Assembly (NCBI GenBank): GCA_010909165.1
Contig: VJWM01000025.1
Coordinates: 2,170,001 to 2,234,000 of the forward strand
DNA length: 64,000 nucleotides
Reading direction: 5' to 3'
DNA from: Anthoceros angustus
Lineage: Eukaryota; Streptophyta; Anthocerotopsida; Anthocerotales; Anthocerotaceae
Shown: positions 61,378 through 64,000 of the stretch, piece by piece
Layout: each line of letters opens with the position of its first letter
Position numbering within the stretch: the first letter of the stretch is position 1
Made by a program: the position numbers and the translations under genes
The notes under the pieces: model-generated
Database searches by the model: none
What the model was told of the DNA's origin: nothing
What the model saw: the letters and a program-made list of their open reading frames with translations, nothing else

Positions 61378-61713
61378 GCAGATGTCTCTCTGTGACGGCT
61401 AAAGAGTTGGAGCCTTAAACGCGAAGGTGTCGACGGAGTCTGCGTGGTCATACCGCGTCAGCATCCTTGTTTTCCTCTTGTGGAATATTGTAATCTTGTA
61501 GCGCAATGGTTACTGTACTTTTCTTCTGGTAGTGCAACAGCTTGAGTGTGTCTGTGTTTTCTGTGGCTTCCTGCCGCAGCTCGTTCCATCCTCCGTATCC
61601 TTGTTGGACCTTCCGCTACAGATTGACAGGATCGGCCTCCACTGCCTGAACATGCACAAACCACACTCTGAACGAGAGTTCCACATATCCAACGAAAGTT
61701 TACACGACTTATC

Positions 61714-62888
61714 CTACACTCTGCCGGACAACTTCCTGTGGAGGGCCTTGACAGCTTGTTTCGCCCCTGCCAGGAACAGGCGAATTAGTGGATGACGGGA
61801 AATCTCGAAGTGACGAATTTGTTTCTGCCCTGACTTCCTTCTCATCTGAAAGAAGCTCTTCATCATTTGAGAGCAACTGGCAGCAAGCACCCCACGCCTC
61901 ACGATCACGTCTGGATGAAAGGGATGGACCGGCCCTCCCGCATTGCTGATGTCAGGACAATCCTCACATCCAGACTCGTCACTCTTTCTGGGAAAGAGGC
62001 TGCAAACCAGCACAGATTATTAGACAACAAACCCTCTTCGCAGGAGCTTTTTGCAGGGCTTACTTCCAACCTGATCCAGCTGCCATCAGCACCCAGCAGT
62101 GTGTTCTTCGCACCCCACACAACCTGCCCTACCCGAGCCTGGAGCAGAGCTCCAGCGCACATAGGGCAGGGCTCCAGAGTAACGTACAGTGTCGAGTCCT
62201 GACAACAACAACAACAACAACAACAGAAGTAAACAAACAGGTGTGAGACACTTCGTCATACGTCACACAGCCCAGATGCTGCTGCCAACGATGCCAGGAG
62301 ACCATCATGACAGAGAGCCTACCAGCAGCCTCCAACCACCAAGGGCTATAGCAGCACGCTGGATGCACAGCATTTCAGCATGTGCAGTGGGATCACCCTC
62401 AGCTTCCACTCTGCACATTCCCCAGCTCCCTGTGAGATACCTTCGACTCCAGAACCGGCAAAGCTTCAATTCAATTCAACACAACACAACAGCATCCGTT
62501 CTGCACATGGACATTCCTCAGCTCCCTCCAACCTATCGCCACCGATTCTGCCATACCTATTAAAAGCTCGAGCCACGATTACACCTTGATGAACCAAAAC
62601 AGCGCCCACGGGCACTTCTCCAGCGAGAAAGGCTTTCCGAGCCTCCTCCAACGCCATTTGCATGTAGACCTCGTCTTCAGCATTTTGCTGCGAAAGATCA
62701 AGCTGCTGGTATCCTCTTTTCCCACCGCCTGATTTAGCACGTAACAGCCGGAGTGGTCCTCTGATAGTCCGGGGCATCTGGATTCTCTGATAGGCCGGGG
62801 CATATGCTTTGGTGCCATCCTGGCTTGTTCGTCTCCGCTGCATGCAGCAGCGCCTTGTCAAGTTCAGTGTAATGCACCCGGTTTCCAT
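61714..62888 (-). CDS. TADA: TadA-type tRNA adenosine deaminase
   Basis: Zn-dependent deaminase that makes inosine at the wobble position, in plants for plastid tRNA-Arg(ACG). Exons 62888-62557, 62410-62323, 62198-62071 and 61999-61714 give 277 aa. The domain starts EDEVYMQMALEEARKAFLAG and has the catalytic TAHAEML (His121, Glu123) and zinc-binding EPCPMCAGALLQARV (Cys151, Cys154). Plastid-type KNTLLGADGSWI follows, then GPVHPFHPDVIVRRGVLAAS. Arabidopsis TADA has a very long N-terminal extension. Here only about 65 residues precede the domain, so either the protein is short or upstream exons are missed. The exon 3 junction gives Ser where family members have Arg (SWIS versus SWIR). The intron before exon 3 ends in a (TTG)n run. 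Confidence 0.85.
62202..62225. repeat. (CAA)n microsatellite in an intron of TADA
   Basis: About seven CAA units directly beside the splice acceptor of TADA exon 3. On the coding strand they read as (TTG)n and supply the pyrimidine-like tract. Confidence 0.9.
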
Positions 62889-63358
62889 ATTGCCATATCT
62901 GAACTCCAGTAACCAACAGCCTGGTACACCCAGTTCTGCGCATGCCCCAAGAAGTTGCTTTAGATTCCCATGCAGCAGTGTGCACCATCAAAATAACCAA
63001 CATCCTACTGTAATTTTATCGCCAGTCTCTCATATTTTACCACTATTTTTGCTGCGCCATCGGAAGGCGGACGCAGCCTTTGCAAAGTGGTGAAAGAAAG
63101 GCTTACGGACGTGGCCGCCAAGAAATCAGTGGACGGTCCTTCCTGGATTCGAGACTCCTAAAACTGGTGTGCCTCTAATTACATAATCACATTACTTCTT
63201 CTACGTCCCTGGAGCAAGGAAGAGGAGAGGGGAGGAAGGATTCAGGACTTCTTCCATTCCAGGGAAGAGAGGAAAATTCCAAGCAATCAAAGGAGTCTAT
63301 TATTAACAGAAGCCGTAACCAGAAGCATTGAAGGCCAAAGGCTAGGAACCAGCCACGC
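62889..63358. promoter_or_regulatory. Putative bidirectional promoter (TADA / UBA gene)
   Basis: 470 bp between divergent start codons. A minus-strand frame stays open upstream of the TADA start as far as about 63,000 but has no Met, so TADA could begin further up by splicing. Confidence 0.4.
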
Positions 63359-64000
63359 ATGGCCCAGCCCGATTCAACTCCCTCTCCTGTTCTCGGAGAA
63401 GGAGGTGGCCGTGGCCGTGGCAATGGCAATGGCATCAAAGTGGTGATGAAACCCGAGTACCAAGTGGCCGGCCCTGCGAAATTGCAGCCTCCGGCCAGGG
63501 ATGTGTCGCAAAGCCTCTTTCAACCTGACTTCGACTTTGAGCGACGCTTGGTTGCAGATTTAGAATTGGGTGCCGGGCAGGATGGTTCTGTCATAGCATC
63601 TGTGAGTGACTGGTACCATCTGTTTGCCGTTGTAGTTCTCTTTGGCTGGAGCTAAACTAGCTGAAGAATTCTCAGGCCGTGGCCGAAGATCCAGCAGTGG
63701 CTAGGTACGTCGAACTGGGCTTGGACAGAGAGGCCGTTGCCATGGCCTTAGCAACATTCGGGGACGTCCAAGATAAGGTCAGTCTTGGCCCTCGTACTGT
63801 GCTCTGTTGCAATTTTTTGATCGTAAAACGCAATTTCGTCTGATCACACAGAACTCTTCATTTTTGCAGGTTCTGGGTTTCTGCCCTTCGTACCTGTTGT
63901 TGCGAGAGATGGGCTTTCCTTCAGTAGCAGTTGCTGGAGCATTACGTCTGTATGACAACGACAGAGACAAGGCCATTGGACACTTCGTTTTGCATATCTT
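63359..64000 (+). CDS. UBA-domain protein, 5' part (runs off the window)
   Basis: Exons 63359-63601, 63676-63777 and 63870 onward. The protein opens with a Pro and Gly rich stretch, then IKVVMKPEYQVAGPAKLQPP and SLFQPDFDFERRLVADLELG, a motif pair seen in a plant ubiquitin-associated domain family. YVELGLDREAVAMALATFGD is a UBA-type helix pair, and LREMGFPSVAVAGALRLYDN is a second, with the classic MGFP loop. These bind ubiquitin or ubiquitin-like modifiers. 158 codons are seen before the end of the window. No function beyond ubiquitin binding is inferred. Confidence 0.85.

Overview
This is nuclear DNA of a land plant. Most genes are split by short GT-AG introns (about 40-250 bp), and the set includes plant-specific families: an IRX14-type GT43 xylan glycosyltransferase, a plastid chorismate synthase, a chalcone-isomerase-like (CHIL) family, a DUF4228/PADRE protein, arginine decarboxylase, kinesin-10, a plastid-type TadA tRNA deaminase and PLS-class PPR remnants. 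Compact genes, an intron-rich arginine decarboxylase, a LINE with an 'ATPGGCE' type reverse transcriptase and a CRN-like kinase-fold gene suggest a seed-free plant (lycophyte or bryophyte). That placement is inference.

Layout. 0.4-2.5 kb: IRX14-like gene (-). 3.7-4.9 kb: decayed LINE reverse transcriptase (+). 5.3-8.8 kb: a 2.94-kb element with 32-bp perfect terminal inverted repeats and a 4-bp target duplication; it carries a 1.28-kb (AT)n array and interrupts an open frame of unknown origin. 8.8-12.2 kb: no gene recognised. 12.2-22.6 kb: a dense block with a USO1/BLT-like coiled-coil gene (+), chorismate synthase (-), a predicted pseudokinase (+), an RTE1/TMEM222 gene (-) and the ribosome-assembly factor MRT4 (-, 8 exons). 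23.3-32.7 kb: CHIL copy A (-), prefoldin subunit 4 (+), a DUF4228 protein with an exitron-like intron (+) and a class I histone deacetylase with a long C-terminal tail (-). 33-42.2 kb: a repeat-rich tract with exon-4-only CHIL remnants, PPR fragments and two tandem 2.46-kb units that each carry an intact CHIL gene (copies B and C). 42.4-52.5 kb: arginine decarboxylase (-), an isochorismatase-type hydrolase (-), complex I subunit NDUFB3 (-), kinesin-10 (+) and an Sgpp-like HAD phosphatase with a probable transit-peptide exon (-). 52.5-57 kb: AT-rich DNA, then a GC-rich leader. 57.2-64 kb: an AMBRA1-like WD40 gene (+), TadA-type deaminase (-) and a UBA-domain gene (+) running off the window end.

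Most genes are housekeeping and not functionally clustered. The exceptional local structure is the CHIL family: three intact genes and at least three terminal-exon fossils, all apparently lacking residues of the catalytic chalcone isomerase site. Several neighbours are divergent pairs sharing 320-470 bp of putative promoter (chorismate synthase/pseudokinase, NDUFB3/kinesin, TadA/UBA). Several convergent pairs end within 200-550 bp of each other. Exon boundaries were worked out by eye from splice signals, phase and family conservation; a few are marked uncertain.
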